From: Anabas testudineus
Lineage: Eukaryota; Chordata; Actinopteri; Anabantiformes; Anabantidae
DNA length: 64,000 bases
NCBI RefSeq assembly: GCF_900324465.2
Contig: NC_046619.1
Location: forward strand, 17,382,637 to 17,446,636
Direction: 5' to 3'
Positions 49,701-63,457 of this stretch are shown one piece after another. A program made the translations under genes and the position numbers. Under the pieces are notes generated by a model. That model did no database searches. It was not told the DNA's origin and saw only the letters and a list, made by a program, of their open reading frames with translations. Position 1 is the stretch's first letter, and each line of letters starts with the position of its first letter.

Positions 49701-52700
49701 CAGAGCTGACTAAATGTCTAAAAATGTAAAAAGAATCCACTCAGTTCTAGTCATCTGTGCTTCTTTTAACCACTGTTGCTCTGACTCATTCTTAGCACCT
49801 CACTGGCTCTAAAACAGATTCTCTCACCCTCCTCCACTCTCCTACACATCCTCTTCATTATTAATTTGTTCAATTTCACACCATTTCCTGTGCTCCTAAA
49901 CCAATTAATATTTCCAAAGAAGACATGAGATCTGGCTGAACCTTGCTGTAGTGCTTGAAGACGTCGGTAGCGGCAGTGAGGTCCAGAACCCCATAGATGA
50001 CCAACTTACAGTAACCAGCCAGCTGGTTACGCTTCCTCTGGAGAAGACTTATCTTCACCTCCTCCTCACCCTCACCTAGAGAGAACAGTCAGGTTAGAGT
50101 GATGGGAAAGGAAAGAAGAAGATGGGACAGGAACAGAGCAATAGTCAGCTTGACAAATGTGTGGAGTGAGAGAGAAAGTGCTTTCAGGTGTTGATAAGAC
50201 AAAAAGAGAGTATGGGATGAAAGACGGGGATACATCTTGGGAATTGACAGAATATTGTGAAATATGGGGAAAAAAGGATTAGTTACAGGAGAAGACTGTC
50301 AAAAAAAGACATCAAAACTATGACTGCAGGCATAAATGAGGTTAGAGTCCTCTTGGGGAGCTTTGGCAGTGTTTAAATTGAGCATCTTCCAAAAAAAAAA
50401 AAAAAAAAAAAAACTACACTTGCACAAGGAAAACAAATTCCTTTCCTCAACACCATTATTCACTAGTTTAAAAAAGGGAGAATAGTGCATCTGTAACTGA
50501 GCTGTCACTATTGTCAACACAGTTTATGCAAATATTGACTAAGAGTGGGTATTTTTTATCATTAGGTGCTAAAGTACCATCGGGCTCAGCATCTTCAGCA
50601 TCAGTGAAGACGTAGTCAAGGAGAAAAGCAGCCAACTCAGAGCGCAGGGAGTCAGACGGAAGGTGGACCAGTGATTGGAGGGCAGGTTCAGAGCGGACTG
50701 AGTTCACACTGTACAACAGCAGCAAGTCGCACAGAAGCTCAAATGCCTGTGGATCGAAGCACACACGCACATTTAAAATGTACCATCACTACATTCGCTC
50801 TCACTATTAAAATGGTGAGGCAGCTTAGTCATGAAAATCCCTTTTTGGGGTCACACAGGGGTAATTAGTTTCAAGGATTATATCTTTTTGCTCTTCACTA
50901 AAAGAGCAAAGGTGTCAGAAACATTTTTTATAGAGATTTAAAATGTTATCACATATGGAGAATTATATTGCTCCACGTATTCCTTCCACTTATTCAAGTA
51001 TTTAGCAAAAGCAATTCTGATAACACTGTACTTTCACTTCCCAAAGTACATTTAACATGGATAAGTACAGTATATAAACCTTTAATAAATGCTTTGCAAC
51101 ACACTATAATGTTAAGTTATAATGTTGTGAGCACTTCTAAGTGTCTATAACTGCATCAACATACTTGCGTGCTCTCACTAAATGGCACCTCTTATTACAG
51201 ACGGTGATAAGTTGATTGACACTCATTATCAGTGAAGATTTGAGAGGACTACATCATGAAACTGAAAAACAACTGCACACTAAAGAAGGCACAGCCGAGA
51301 CTTTTGTAAAAGCTACGTGCAACTAAATTATACAGTGTTTTAAACCATTCATTATATCTTTGTGTACTGATTCTAAAAGGGAGACTTGAAAGTTGAGTGT
51401 TCCCACTGTAACAAAGCTCTTACCTGATCTCTGATATCAGGCTGGTTCACAGACAGACATGTTTGACAGACTCTGCTGAATAAACGCACTTCCTTTTTCA
51501 GACACTTCAGCTCAGCCTGACACAAAAGAAAAAAAAAATCAAATAACAGAGGCACAAAGAAAGATATTATCATAATATTAATGTGTATATTTTTGTGTGT
51601 TCGACAGGTATGAAATTCAAGACAGGCTAATTTACTACACTAAACAGAAGGAAACCACTGCTAATTTGAGTGATGACACAAAACATGAAGACTGACAGGG
51701 AATAAAATTTATTTAACACGATGAAAGGATCTGTTGTGATTTGGCACTATATAAATAAAACTGAATATCTACTGTCATTTTCATGTGAAAATGCCAGTAG
51801 AAAAAGTACAAATGAGTAGAAAGGATGAGATTTGGATGCACACTAATAGGTTGCTGTGTTAATTGTCTGCTGTCTTGTGCAGCTGGTTAATTGTCGAACT
51901 ACACAGATGAAAAAAGTCCCACGTGTGCACACAAACTGCCAACATGGCCACCTCGGGTTGGCTGTGATGAGACAGGCCATGGAAGTATTAATCATGTGGG
52001 TCGTTTTATCTCATACACTCCCTGGAGTGAGTGTGTGAATGACTGAGAGAAGGTCAGACTATTTCTAAACACTTAATGCAGAAAAACGTAGCTCTCTTTT
52101 ATAATATCAGATGAGCACCTCAGCTGGCTTGGAGTTGACGGCGTTCACTTTAGCCCACATCAGGTGAAAGGCTGCACATTTCAGAGCTGACACCATGAGC
52201 TGCAATGACCCAAAACAAAGTTAAAAATAAATATATAAATAAATCAGCTTTTATAGAGACCGTTCTGCAAATGGCAAAAATATTTTCTTCTGAACTGAAA
52301 AATGATTTACCATAAAAAAGAGACTGAAGCATGCCACTAATGCTTTTGCATTGCTGAGCACCTTGCATTTTTCCACTTTTCAAGTCCTCCAAAAACTTAA
52401 AAAAGTCATGTGCATTATTATTTATTATTGTTTGTTTTGTTTTTTTATTATTGTCCAATCAGATTAATTAAGAGACCTGACTGATTGTTAAACCACAGGC
52501 CGAAATAAAATGACTATCCATGTGATGATGGTAAATTCATGGACCAGCCAGTGCTCCCCGTGCTCTCCTCTCCATCTGGGGGTCCGGTACCTACACAGTT
52601 CTCTGTCTCCAACTTATTTACTAGTCACCTATCCTCTATCAGAACAGACCAGGTGCCCTCAGACTGCGCATTTTTATGCAAATGTTTAGATAAATGAATG

Positions 52701-53227
52701 TTTACATAAATGTGTAAGTATATGTTTTAGCAGTCAGGCTCAAGACAGTGTTGTTGCCTAGTAACAATTCAAAAGACGCAACAAGCTGCTCTTTTTTAAA
52801 ACTGTGTAGGCTTTAACAAAAAAGGTAGAGCGATGCACCATGCGTTTTGCAACCAGCAATAACCATTTGGTCTGATCGGGGCCTTACTGTGTGCAGAGAA
52901 ACTCTGATATACCTCAGAACTTTCTAACTCTCACTGTGAGATTTTTCCAATCTGCTGCCACGAATCCTGACTCACCTTTAAACAGCTGCTTTATTTTAGC
53001 TATCTAATTAATTTAATTTAATTTCATAAAATAAAAACTATTGTTTTTATAAATCTTAATACTAACATTTCCCTGCTGTTTTCAAATGTGCTCTGTTAGT
53101 AAATTTGACTAGATAAACCTCTTTGTCGAGCTCTCTGGACTCCATCCTGCTCTTCAGGAGCTCAAGACAGGAGTCAAACAGCTTCCAGCCTGTTGGGTCC
53201 TTGGCACTGGACAACAACCATTCAAAC

Positions 53228-53322
<95 letters not shown>

Positions 53323-56300
53323 CTGGTTAAGAAAAATACAGAAGACTGTGCTACCACCATCAAGTGTGTTATAAGCACACTTACCTGCTCAAGGCAGCAA
53401 TCCTTTTCAATGCAGTGGCTGCACTGTATATGTCATCATCATCTGCAGTACCCTAAGGACACAAACAGAAGATCCAATGTTTCCATAGTTAGTAAAGGTG
53501 ATGATGTGATGAGAGGCGTTGTCTCAACTGCATGATAATTTCAGAGACTGACATTTGTGGTGCTGATGAACTGAGTTTAAGAAGGGTGTTATTTAGCTTA
53601 GCATTGCTGATATTAATTTGGTAGACACCTTATTAGAACCATGTCACTGTCACACAACCTGCAACGAAGAGGACTACTGTAATGTCATTAGACTGCATTA
53701 CTCTTATCCAGGTGTTAATAAACTTATATAGTAGATGTGTACGTGTGTAAGCTACATGAACACGCTCACTCACCTGCAGCAGTTCACTCAAATAGGTGCT
53801 GAAGCATTCAGACAGACCATCCATCAGCTGGCTGAATGCCAAGTGTGCGCGGGAGGAGAAGGTGTAGCGGTCGGAGCAAAGGGCACTAGCAAGGTGGGCA
53901 CAGGCCTGCAGCACAGCCAGCTCAGTGTGCTTCTCCACAATGCCACAAACTTGGGACAGCAGAAGATCCAGATGCTGAGAGGGAAGGGTTAAGTGGAAGT
54001 TGGAATTACATAGACATAAGACAAACACTGAAGGACATTGGGTGAGTCTTTAAGAGTATACACTTTGTATTACATTTAAAACTACTGTTATCCACTTTTA
54101 TTATGGACGTACATTGTGCATCCCTAGCTTACTAAAATTGTGTCATCAAGTAATTTGTGCCAATACATTTCCTTTAAAAAAAAATAAAATAAATAAACTA
54201 GCTACATCCCAGCTGGATATCCATTATGTGTGTCCACCCCCCCATTGGTTCAGTGTCTGTTGGCTGCCACAGGTGAGCTCATCAACTAAAACCTCCCATG
54301 TGTTTTTAAACCAGCAACATGTTCTGCTTTCATTACTTCATTATGTTTAGTTTTTTCCCTTGTGTTATCATACACGATTAACCCTGAAGGCCTATATAGG
54401 ACAGAAATAATTTATAAAATTTCTCTCTCTGAGCGCCAGCAGCCAGACCCTTGCCTTTAATAATTTTCATTTTTTCCTTATTAGACTACCATCTCAGGCA
54501 TACAAAAGAAGACAGCATATTGAAGTGGGTCAAGGAGGATGAAATTAAAGGCAGATAATGCTTCAAAGGCCCATTATGTACAGAGTAACTGCAGGAGAAA
54601 TTTTAACAACCTATTTAGAGAAATTCTACCGTCTAAGTCCTCCTACCTTTTCCAACCACTGAGCACTGTTATACATCTCCAGGTCAAAGTAGAGGGGCGC
54701 TTTGAGAAGAAGGCTCACCTTCCGTGCATCTGCCGAGTACTGCAGGGTAGCAAAGGGTGAAGGAGTAAAAGCACATACATTAGTTTTGGTATTTAATAAT
54801 ACCAAAAGTAAGTCTATAGATAACTAGACATGACAATAGCAATATTAATGACAGTAGCACAGTAATTACTAAGTAGTTTTGTATTAGACTTAACTTGCAA
54901 TATCAAGTATGTTAAGTGAGACTTGACTGTATACCTTTGCTAGTAGCTGAGGAAGTAAAGGGATGAAGTGTGTGGTGATACGTCTCCTGTCTTGTTCCTG
55001 CATCTTCTTATCCTTTGTACTCAGGAACTAATTCCAGGAATAGAAACAGGTAAGAAGTTCTATATGTCCATGTGTGCAGAGAAAAGACCGTGGGTACTAT
55101 GTGTACTATGTGTTATAGGACCACATATACATGAACAAGAAAACATCTTTGAATATGAGAGAGACCCGACATTTATTTACTGACTGTAGTACAGTAATAT
55201 TCAAACAATATGCAACATTTTAAGTAAGTTTGTCAGGGTCGTTAATCACTGTAATAAATCAAATTTAATGGGACATCGCCTGAGAGTGAGGTAATAATAT
55301 AATTTATTGTAACAGACATCTCTATTCTCATATCTCAATTATTCATTTTTAGTGTTAGAAAATAGCATATGCTAGTTTAAAACAGACTTTATTATGCAAA
55401 CATCAAATAAAACTGACATTTTACTCGCCCCCATGCTCCACTGTTCCATAAAGTACAGAGAAATATGCACATATTTATCTGTATGTGTTACCATCTTTTT
55501 GCCCTGAGTTCTCCCAACAGGTGGAGTTGCCTGTGCTGCCTGTCTGATGGCACACATCATCAGCTCTATGAGAGCCCCCTCCTCCTCATACATCAGACCT
55601 GACAACACAGAAGTTGAGACAGGAGCAGAGCTGAGTGGGTGACAACACAAAGCAGCACCAGTTGAGAGGGGGAGCAGACTAGAAGTGTGAGTGTGGTAAA
55701 ACCTGAGAATTACCCTAAAGTATATACTGTTTTCATCTTAAGACATCTTGTCTGCACTGACTGAGTCCAACCCTCTAAGTAATGAGTACAGTTCTGACTG
55801 CCTGTCATATGTACACAGCCTTATCTTGCTCCTCACCAGCCTCCTGTAGCAGGAATGTCGTCATCGTTTCCCAGTCTCTCAACTCAGATCCTGCCACCCC
55901 CCACATACTGTCCACCATGTACGCCCCATGCTCGTGGAACTGTCAAGAGAGCCAATGAGTTGATTCAGATTTATTTTAGGTGTCACGCACCAGTGTGTTA
56001 CAGCATTTCTATTACAATGATCATGATTTATTTTAATCCATGAATGTGTGACTTGCAGTTAAAACTATATCCAGACATTTTTTTACAAAACTTCCAATTA
56101 TTACTCTCCCTTCTCTCTTCTAACACATTGTCAAATCATTCTCATTTCAAACAGAGGGAGAAACAGATCAGAGAGAGAGAGAGAGAACTAAGGGAAAGAG
56201 AGGGAAATCTACCTCACTCTGGATGTAAAAGGAGATGAGGATTTGAAAGAAGGCTGCATTGTCACTTTTTAGATTCTCCTGGTTGTCACTGGAAATCACG

Positions 56301-59300
56301 CTTTTCAGTCTGACATACACACAGACACATAACCTAAGAATTATTTTTACATTAACCACAAAGAAATTTGTAAGTAGAGACAGGATGAAAGATTAGGTTA
56401 GTTGATAACTGAAAAGTGCAATTCTATGCTAAAGTACAACGTTTTAATATTTCTTCTTGAAGTATTAAAACTTTGATTAATATTTAGACAACAAACAGCA
56501 AAGTGTAAAAAACATAGCTAAAAATAAAAGAATCAAAACATACTTGCTGTAGAGGAAGACACCAGCTGCAGACGCCAGGCCTCTGTGTGAAGCATAAACC
56601 AGGGGATAGATGTGGCTACACTCCTCCTCTCTCAGGCCTTCCTCTGTCCTCCTGCATAATGATACATATATTCAGATACAGGTCAAGATAGTGAGTGTTG
56701 CACTGAAAACCTTTCATCGTCTCTTGGCAAGTGATTTGTATCTATATCTAATTTACACCTGACTTCAGCCAGGGGTGTGAAATATTGGCAAACATGATGT
56801 TGTGAGTCATCAGCAAGCACGACAAACAGTGTTATCACAATTCTGAGTAACCATTACACTTCTATTGTCTCGTGAATTAACTTGGAATCAATTGTAGACG
56901 ACCAAGATATACTTACAGTTTGCTATTATTTTCATCTTTTATTAATACTTAATTTTACTTCTTGAGGAGTTTCTCAAGAACCTGAATAAAACATTTGTAT
57001 AGTAGTATTAACGACACGCTACGCTGCTTTTGAATAAAACACTGCTGTAAATAAAGCTTAAAATAGTAAATGCAAAAAAGGAAAAATTCAATTTTTTGTT
57101 TTATATTATTATGAGTAATATCTACTAGAATTAATATGTTTTGATCAAAAATATGACATTCCTGTACTCTACTAATATACTAGAGATAGTGGCACAAAGA
57201 AACCACAAGCAATGCAGAAACCCTCACTGTTGGATCAGCAGCAACAGATTGACTACTTCCACTGCCACGTCTGGGTCCTTGTCCAGCACCATGCTGAGGA
57301 TCCTCTCCTAAACACACAGACACACACATTCAGATATGCAGTGGTACACACAGACAAATTCACAATCATGCAAATAGGCAGGCAGACAGACATAAATGAC
57401 ATGCACAGGCATGCATAAACATGCCCACACTAACAGACATACATGCACATACACACCAAACCACCGATTAGGCACTAAGCCATGGAATGAAAACCATTTA
57501 TCTGCTGTAGCACATGTGACTTAAGAGGGTTTTGATGTGTTTGAGAAGAGCTTATTAACCATCAGTAATTGGCAGCAATTAATGCACCCAGACACATGCC
57601 CAGACAAAAGAAGAGACCATAACAACAAACGGGACTGACAAGAAAGAAAAATAGGAAAGGAAATAGGGGGTGGGGTAACAAAATACTGGGAAGGGAGATA
57701 TAGAAGGCAACATAATAGTAACAATACAATAAGCAGCAACAATAGATTAAAGTGATGCTGAGACAGACACACAGACAGATAGAGGAGAAAAAGGAGGGAG
57801 AATAGAGGCATTAAATGAGGTACGGGTTCAATCCAGAGGGATGCCTCACTTTAAATCTGCTGGTGAAAAGCTCCAGGCGGCCAATGAATTCCTTCTCTTG
57901 GTACAGACCCTGCAGGGCACGCACACACTGCAGACGCACTGGACTTTGCTGAGGGAAAGAAGAGTGTACAGTAACACTTATACTTTCTCTGAACTGCATA
58001 CAGATTCGTCCTCGAATTTATAGGAGACGTGTCTTTGTGCTAGTGTGTGTCTGTGATTTTTTCTGGGGTGAGAGAATGTCAAAGCCTATAACAAATAAAA
58101 ATAAAATAAGTGGCTCAATCTAGAATGGCCAGTTCTCTATGTGGTGCAGTCACTGTTATCATTTGCTGCTGGCCTGGAGAAATGCAGACAGATAGCTGCT
58201 ACTTCTGAGACACATGGATGAAACCATTAGGAACGACACGACAGTGAACTTATTCTTTGAAATGATTTTTCTATGGTTTAGCCCCGTGACTGTGTTTAAC
58301 CTTATCATGAAGGGTCCATCCCAGGTATTTAAGACATCCATCATTGAGGAAGTCTTCAGGGTCAGTTTTCAGCCACAAGCCCAATTCCTCAATGCATGCC
58401 GCCCGGATCTCAGGCAGTCTGTCCCGGTAACGGTGCACAAAGACTCCACGAAAGGTGGCATTCATCAGGGAGGAAAGCTCTTCTTTGTTCTCCCGCAGCT
58501 ACAGCATATTTGTATAAAACACATATCAATATACATCACCAGCACAGCAAAAAACAAATCAGCTTAGTCATTCAAAACATTTATGTTTATTTCCATTGAC
58601 TGTACATAGCACCTGTACATCAGCTGCAGCAAACTTCTTATTGCCTTGAGGACTGATGATCATAACTAAAAATATTCCTCATATTAATGTTTTTCCAGGT
58701 TTCATAGAGACTAAGTATTAAATATTGGCATATATACATCAGTCTATTGAGAGATTATGGGTGATATCATCACACAGACAAAAAAAAGGAACAAAGGTAT
58801 CCTCAGTTTTAATAACAGCAAATAAACAACCTGCATGCAACAAGCAGTGAGTGTTGGATCTACTAGAGTCTCTTCAATATGTATATTTCTGTTTAATCAC
58901 TTCGAGCAAACAGAAACAATCTTGGAACACTCTCTAAAAACAAATAAATAAAAAAAATAAAACCTCCAAGATTTTCCTCATAGAGACAATATCACTTCAC
59001 TTTAATATCCTGACCTGAATGTTTATGTAAAAGTGTGTTTGCACTCTGGTCACCTCACTAACTCTGGCCTGCAGCTCCTCCAGTCTGTCAGAAGCTCTGT
59101 CGTGCATCCTCTTGCTGTTTTCCATGTCGTATTGCCGCTGGGTGGTCTGCAGCTGAACAGACACTATCACAGTTACTTTTACCAGCCCGGTCATCAGTTT
59201 CATGGCTATCAGAGAAAAACATGCAGACAGACACAGCTAGGCGTCACTCACAGACCAACACAAAATCTGTGTATGTAGTGAATCTCAGGGGGCAAGAAGG

Positions 59301-62300
59301 GTAATGTTTCGCACTTTGTTGAAACAAAACAAAACAAAATAAGAACCAGACAAAAAAAAAAAAAAAAATGAATTAATCCTTTAATGAAGCCAGAAGTGGA
59401 CTGGAGACAAAGCCACCTGCTTCCTGCCACTTTACATTTCATGATTACATTGATTTTTTGCTTTTAACATTGGCACACAGCAGGCATCCTTAATGGGAAT
59501 CACAGTAAACATTTACACAGTAGGCTGTACCCAAAAAAAGAAAAGCAGGTGATTCAAAACAGAACAATAAGAAACAAGAAAGAAAGTTATACAGAAGCAG
59601 CACATTATGGTAGAACAAAAGAACTTCACTAGTGATTAAAACAGATTTAAAGGAAGGAGTTTGTTCTGCTGGCCACAGCAGCAGGCAAAAATCTCTGGTA
59701 TCACAGGAAAAGAAGTTTTGACTAAAATATACACAATACAGTATAATATAGTATAATTATTAATAAAGGTGATCATCAATCAAAAAATGTAGGCTCAATA
59801 CCATAATCACAACCGCCCCTGTATAAGCAGTTTTGTGTGTGTGTGTAATGTACCGATATCCTTACCTAGCAGGGTACTTGTGTGTCTGAAGGCTCTGACC
59901 TGAGAGTCAGACAGGCCGGTGAGCAGGGACAGCAGGGAAGGGAAGAGGTATTCATCATAAATGAAGCTATTCTGACTGGAACGCACCAGAACTTGAGCAA
60001 ATTCACAGAGCCCAGATTTGAAGCGTTTTAGCTGGGGGCCTGGAGTGCTCAGAGGATAGTTCACTGAATCCTGGAGGACAACAGAAAACAGAGGAAATGC
60101 CTTACCCAGTGATTAGTACAGTTGTTTGGAACAGAAGTATGTGGTTTGTTCTGCTAATGACAAATACATCAGCGGTTAACTCATTAGCAGTAGATTTTAA
60201 TTAGTATGTTTCATCACGCTTTACTGCATATGAATATGTAGATCAATTCAGTTTCTCAGCTCTATGTCTAAACCTGAGCTTTCCTTTCCTCACCTCATTG
60301 AACTCTTTGGTTAGTGTACTGATGATCTCAGCGTTCTGCATGCTGTCAAACATCTCTCTGCTAACCACACCTGGACACAGGAACTAAAGGTTAATGCTGC
60401 GACTGACTACTGAACACTGCCTACGCTGAAATTGGAAGGATAATCTATTGAACTTTGACCCTCACTCCCAACAACCCATCTTTCAACCTCCCTCTTGACC
60501 TCTGACCTTTGCATCCACAAGACTGAACAATGAAGTTGATGAGCACCAGCAGCCCCGCCTCCCGACTTCGCTTGTAGCTGTCCAGCCACTCGTCCACCAA
60601 AGTCTTAAAATTGACAGGGAGACAACCACCAATGAGAATGCTGGCCTCAGATCAAAGCACACATGGATATAATAACAATATATAATTTGAATAACATGGA
60701 TTTTAGCTTTCTTTGCTGACTCTTTTGCATAATTATTTTCAACCGTGACAGCATTATACATACAAAGACACTGGTTCAGGCCATCTGTTGTGTGGAGAAT
60801 TATAAAAGTAGAAACATTTAGCCGAGTGCTGAGAAGCCTTTTCAAAAAAGATTAAATTTGATTAACTGTAACCACATTCACTGAATGTGATGTATGAGAG
60901 CAGGCCCTCACCCAGAATCACCACCTGCATTGTGTTGGTGCTCTATACAGTAGTGACAGACTCTTTTTATTACTGCTCACTGCACTTTTTTGTCTTTCTA
61001 TTGTTATATTGTCCCTCTTTTCTAGGCTTAGTCCATAAGAGACTGGCCACAGCATAACAATGGTAGGGATGGGCGCATGCTGTCAATCACTGACAACCCA
61101 ATCCTTCCTCTTTGCGTATCAAAGGCAATTCCATAGTACCACATCAGTCAGCTGCTAACAGCACATGATAATCTCCCTCATTGCAAGATCTTAGAACGTG
61201 TTCCTCTCCTCATTACACATGCCTCCTTCAGCACCTCCCTCACTTCATATATTTCTCTGTACCACATTCCCTCTGTGCTATATAGCTGAGTGTTTGCTCA
61301 CCACCATAGCACTCTTTCCAGAGCAGACTGCTTCGTAGATATTCTCTGCACTGATATCCTGGTTCCCCTCATTCACTCTTCTCACACGTTTAGGAGAAAC
61401 CTGCCTGGATCTCCCCCGGGAGACTTGCCGTTGTTGTACTGAGGGGTCTACAGAAGAGGGGATGGGACTACTACTGTGGTTGGACATCACCTTCTGTGCA
61501 GCTTTACGCCTGGGTTTCTTGGGTGGCTTCGAATAAAGGAAAGATGGAAGGGCAGCTCAGCAGGGGATTCAAAGATAATTGATGTGGTCAACTGAATTAC
61601 TGGTAGCTAGAGCAAGATAAGATGTAGTCTTATATCAGACATCTACTGGCTAGTGTGTCTATGGTAAAGCCCTTTTGGTGTTTTAGAACTGAGAGATAAC
61701 AATTATGCAGATTGTTTTAATACCAAAAAACTGAAAATAAGATCATGGCCCTGTTCAAACCACCATTTACAAAAGCATAATATTAATAATTTACCTGAGG
61801 TCCAAGCATTGCCCGTTTTCTCCTCTTTTTGGATTTAATCGTGGTCTCATAATCACTGCCAGAGTCCGAGAAGTCATCCAACTCCTCAAGACTAATAAAC
61901 AAGAAAGAAAACCAAATCAAGACAATAAGCTTTAGATCATTATACATCTAATTAACACTTCATACCCATCAAGTCTTCAGTTAGACAATCACACAATGGC
62001 ATTAATGGGAGATCAATATTTTAGGATGGAGTTACCTAGAGGAACAGATTGTGTTCCCTAAAGTTAACATCAGTGAAGTTTACTCCATTTATCTTGTCTA
62101 TTCAGTTTCATCTTCTGTGCAATACTGACTGCACACTAGATGCTGTTTCAGCACTTTATCAAGACTGGAAAGAGTTTGGCTAGTTTTGGACTGAACGCAA
62201 AATGCATTCAAGAGCTATAACATTACATATTCTAACTTCATGACAGGAGGCTGTAAAGTTAAGGTAAACATTCAGATGCCCCGGTAAAGTATGAGCTGGA

Positions 62301-62344
62301 CTGGGCTAACCTTACCTGTCCAGTATTGAGTCTCCACTCGTCAT
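46755..62344 (-). CDS. stag3: Cohesin subunit SA-3 (STAG3), multi-exon
   Basis: Stromal-antigen subunit of meiotic cohesin; it binds the kleisin and is needed for sister-chromatid axes in germ cells. The first exons give [17 protein letters not shown], then RAMLGPQ and the basic [10 protein letters not shown] region. [34 protein letters not shown] and IVQSCGCKG form the conserved STAG domain. [18 protein letters not shown] follows, and the SCD block [20 protein letters not shown] (58271-58465) with [13 protein letters not shown]-like helical segments continue to DVFKHYSK and [16 protein letters not shown] (near 48840). The C-terminus is basic then acidic ([26 protein letters not shown]), ending SVLDELFD. 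It has about 30 exons and is about 1,200 residues. The choice of STAG3 over STAG1/2 rests on similarity to human STAG3 and on linkage with mcm7 and cops6. Confidence 0.93.
51725..51770 (+). repeat. short interspersed repeat tail in stag3 intron
   Basis: The phrase GATTTGGCACTATATAAATA followed by AAACTGAA is nearly the same as a repeat tail common in teleost genomes (GATTTGGCGCTATATAAATA). Only the tail is recognised; the body and family are not. Confidence 0.5.
53231..53320. repeat. (CA)45 microsatellite in stag3 intron
   Basis: Ninety bases of uninterrupted AC repeat on the plus strand, between two stag3 exons and ending about 70 bp from one of them. It reads as TG/GT on the transcribed strand. 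Confidence 0.97.
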
Positions 62345-62880
62345 TATGGGTCAAAGTGGCACCAGGGATTGTAAGATGAATCTGATTTTGGCAGAGACAG
62401 GATAAGTATCATGAGGGAAAGGACAAACAATTAGTATCAGCTCTAGTTAGGTTACAAGACCACTCCTAGCTAGCACCTTAACTTACAGATGAATAGCTAG
62501 CTTTATTGAAAAAGCAGTATTTCATTGGTCTACTACAGAACAATTTTGACCACTGTTACATTTGTCGACTAACAATATACTACAATTATAAACAAATGTG
62601 ACAGACACCTGAAAAACTAATGTGTGTTTATGAAATCCTGTCCGACTTTAGCTAGCTACCGTTAACGTTAAACCTCATGACTTGCTAACATTAACAAGAC
62701 CCATTAGCATAGCATCAAGCTAACAACTGACGTTCCAACCAAAACTAATCAACTACGATCACTAATACGCAAACCACATAAATTTAACACCTGATAATAT
62801 AATTAGTGACCAGTTCGTGGTTTTCCTCAGGATTTCTGGATTCAAAGAACTTTTTTCTCTCACGACTCGACGACAGTCAG

Positions 62881-62990
62881 GGGCGCGCAAATGTACGCAG
62901 TTATTCTGGATTCTGATTGGCCAGGGTCTCCTCGGCGCGGAAGATGATTGGTCCATCCAAATCGCCGCTTGATTATCATTGGTCACTTTA
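62881..62990 (-). promoter_or_regulatory. stag3 promoter with three CCAAT boxes
   Basis: Three ATTGG words (sense CCAAT) at 62916-62920, 62947-62951 and 62978-62982 are spaced exactly 31 and 31 bp. GC-rich E2F-like words GGGCGCGCAA (62881) and CTCGGCGCGG (62931) lie on the transcript side of the array. The pattern parallels that of aurkb. NF-Y use is inferred. Confidence 0.7.
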
Positions 62991-63011
62991 ATGGTGTAGT
63001 AACGTAAAGTA

Positions 63012-63050
63012 AATTAAAACATGGACTAGTAACTAGTCTATGTTTTAATT
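63012..63050. repeat. near-perfect 39-bp palindrome
   Basis: Two 19-base arms (63012-63030 and 63032-63050) around a single A, with one mismatch (a G opposite T). The core is GGACTAGTAACTAGTCTA. It can form a hairpin or cruciform. It lies directly next to an AT-rich tandem repeat and about 30 bp beyond the stag3 CCAAT array. Confidence 0.85.
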
Positions 63051-63117
63051 AATTAATTAACATGTTAATTAGTTAATTAATTAACATGTCAATTAATTTA
63101 TTAATTAAATTATTGTT
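63047..63117. repeat. TTAATTAA-rich tandem repeat
   Basis: Overlapping TTAATTAA words, with a unit of about 24 bases (TTAATTAATTAACATGT plus a short tail) present twice and then decaying. Self-complementary and AT-rich; the origin is unknown. Confidence 0.8.
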
Positions 63118-63283
63118 AAATATATAAATGCACCTGTAAAATATTTCCGCCCTTGCAGTTAATTAGTCGAACTCTCATGATATAGTTTATTTCTGCATAT
63201 TCCTTATATATTTGTGGTTACATACTGTATCCTTGTATGACCTTTCAGTCTGTCTGTTCTGTGTCTGTCTGCCCAATTTTCAG

Positions 63284-63457
63284 CTGCCTGAAGTGGTTGG
63301 CTCGGCTGCTCTCCGCCCCGACACTGCAGGCTCCTCACCTCTCCCCTGATGTCCCCCCTGCACGGTCCATTGTTCTGTGTTTGATCGGCTGTGACCAGAG
63401 TCAAACTCGCCTGGATGAAACACAACTTCTGCTCCAACGTTTCAAAATAAAATACTG
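63284..63457 (+). other. exon-like GC-rich segment, divergent from stag3
   Basis: A long pyrimidine tract ending CCCAATTTTCAG leads into about 58 open plus-strand codons (CLKWLARLLSAPTLQAPHLS at the start, LLLQRFKIKY at the end). The stop follows an AATAAA (63448-63453). The opposite strand is also open, so coding is unproven. It could be the last exon of a short transcript divergent from stag3, or an old pseudogene fragment. Confidence 0.3.

Noticed and set aside
53062-53378. Open frames of Cys-Val or Thr-His repeats
   Set aside because: Produced by the CA microsatellite. Only the flanking exon codons are real stag3 sequence.
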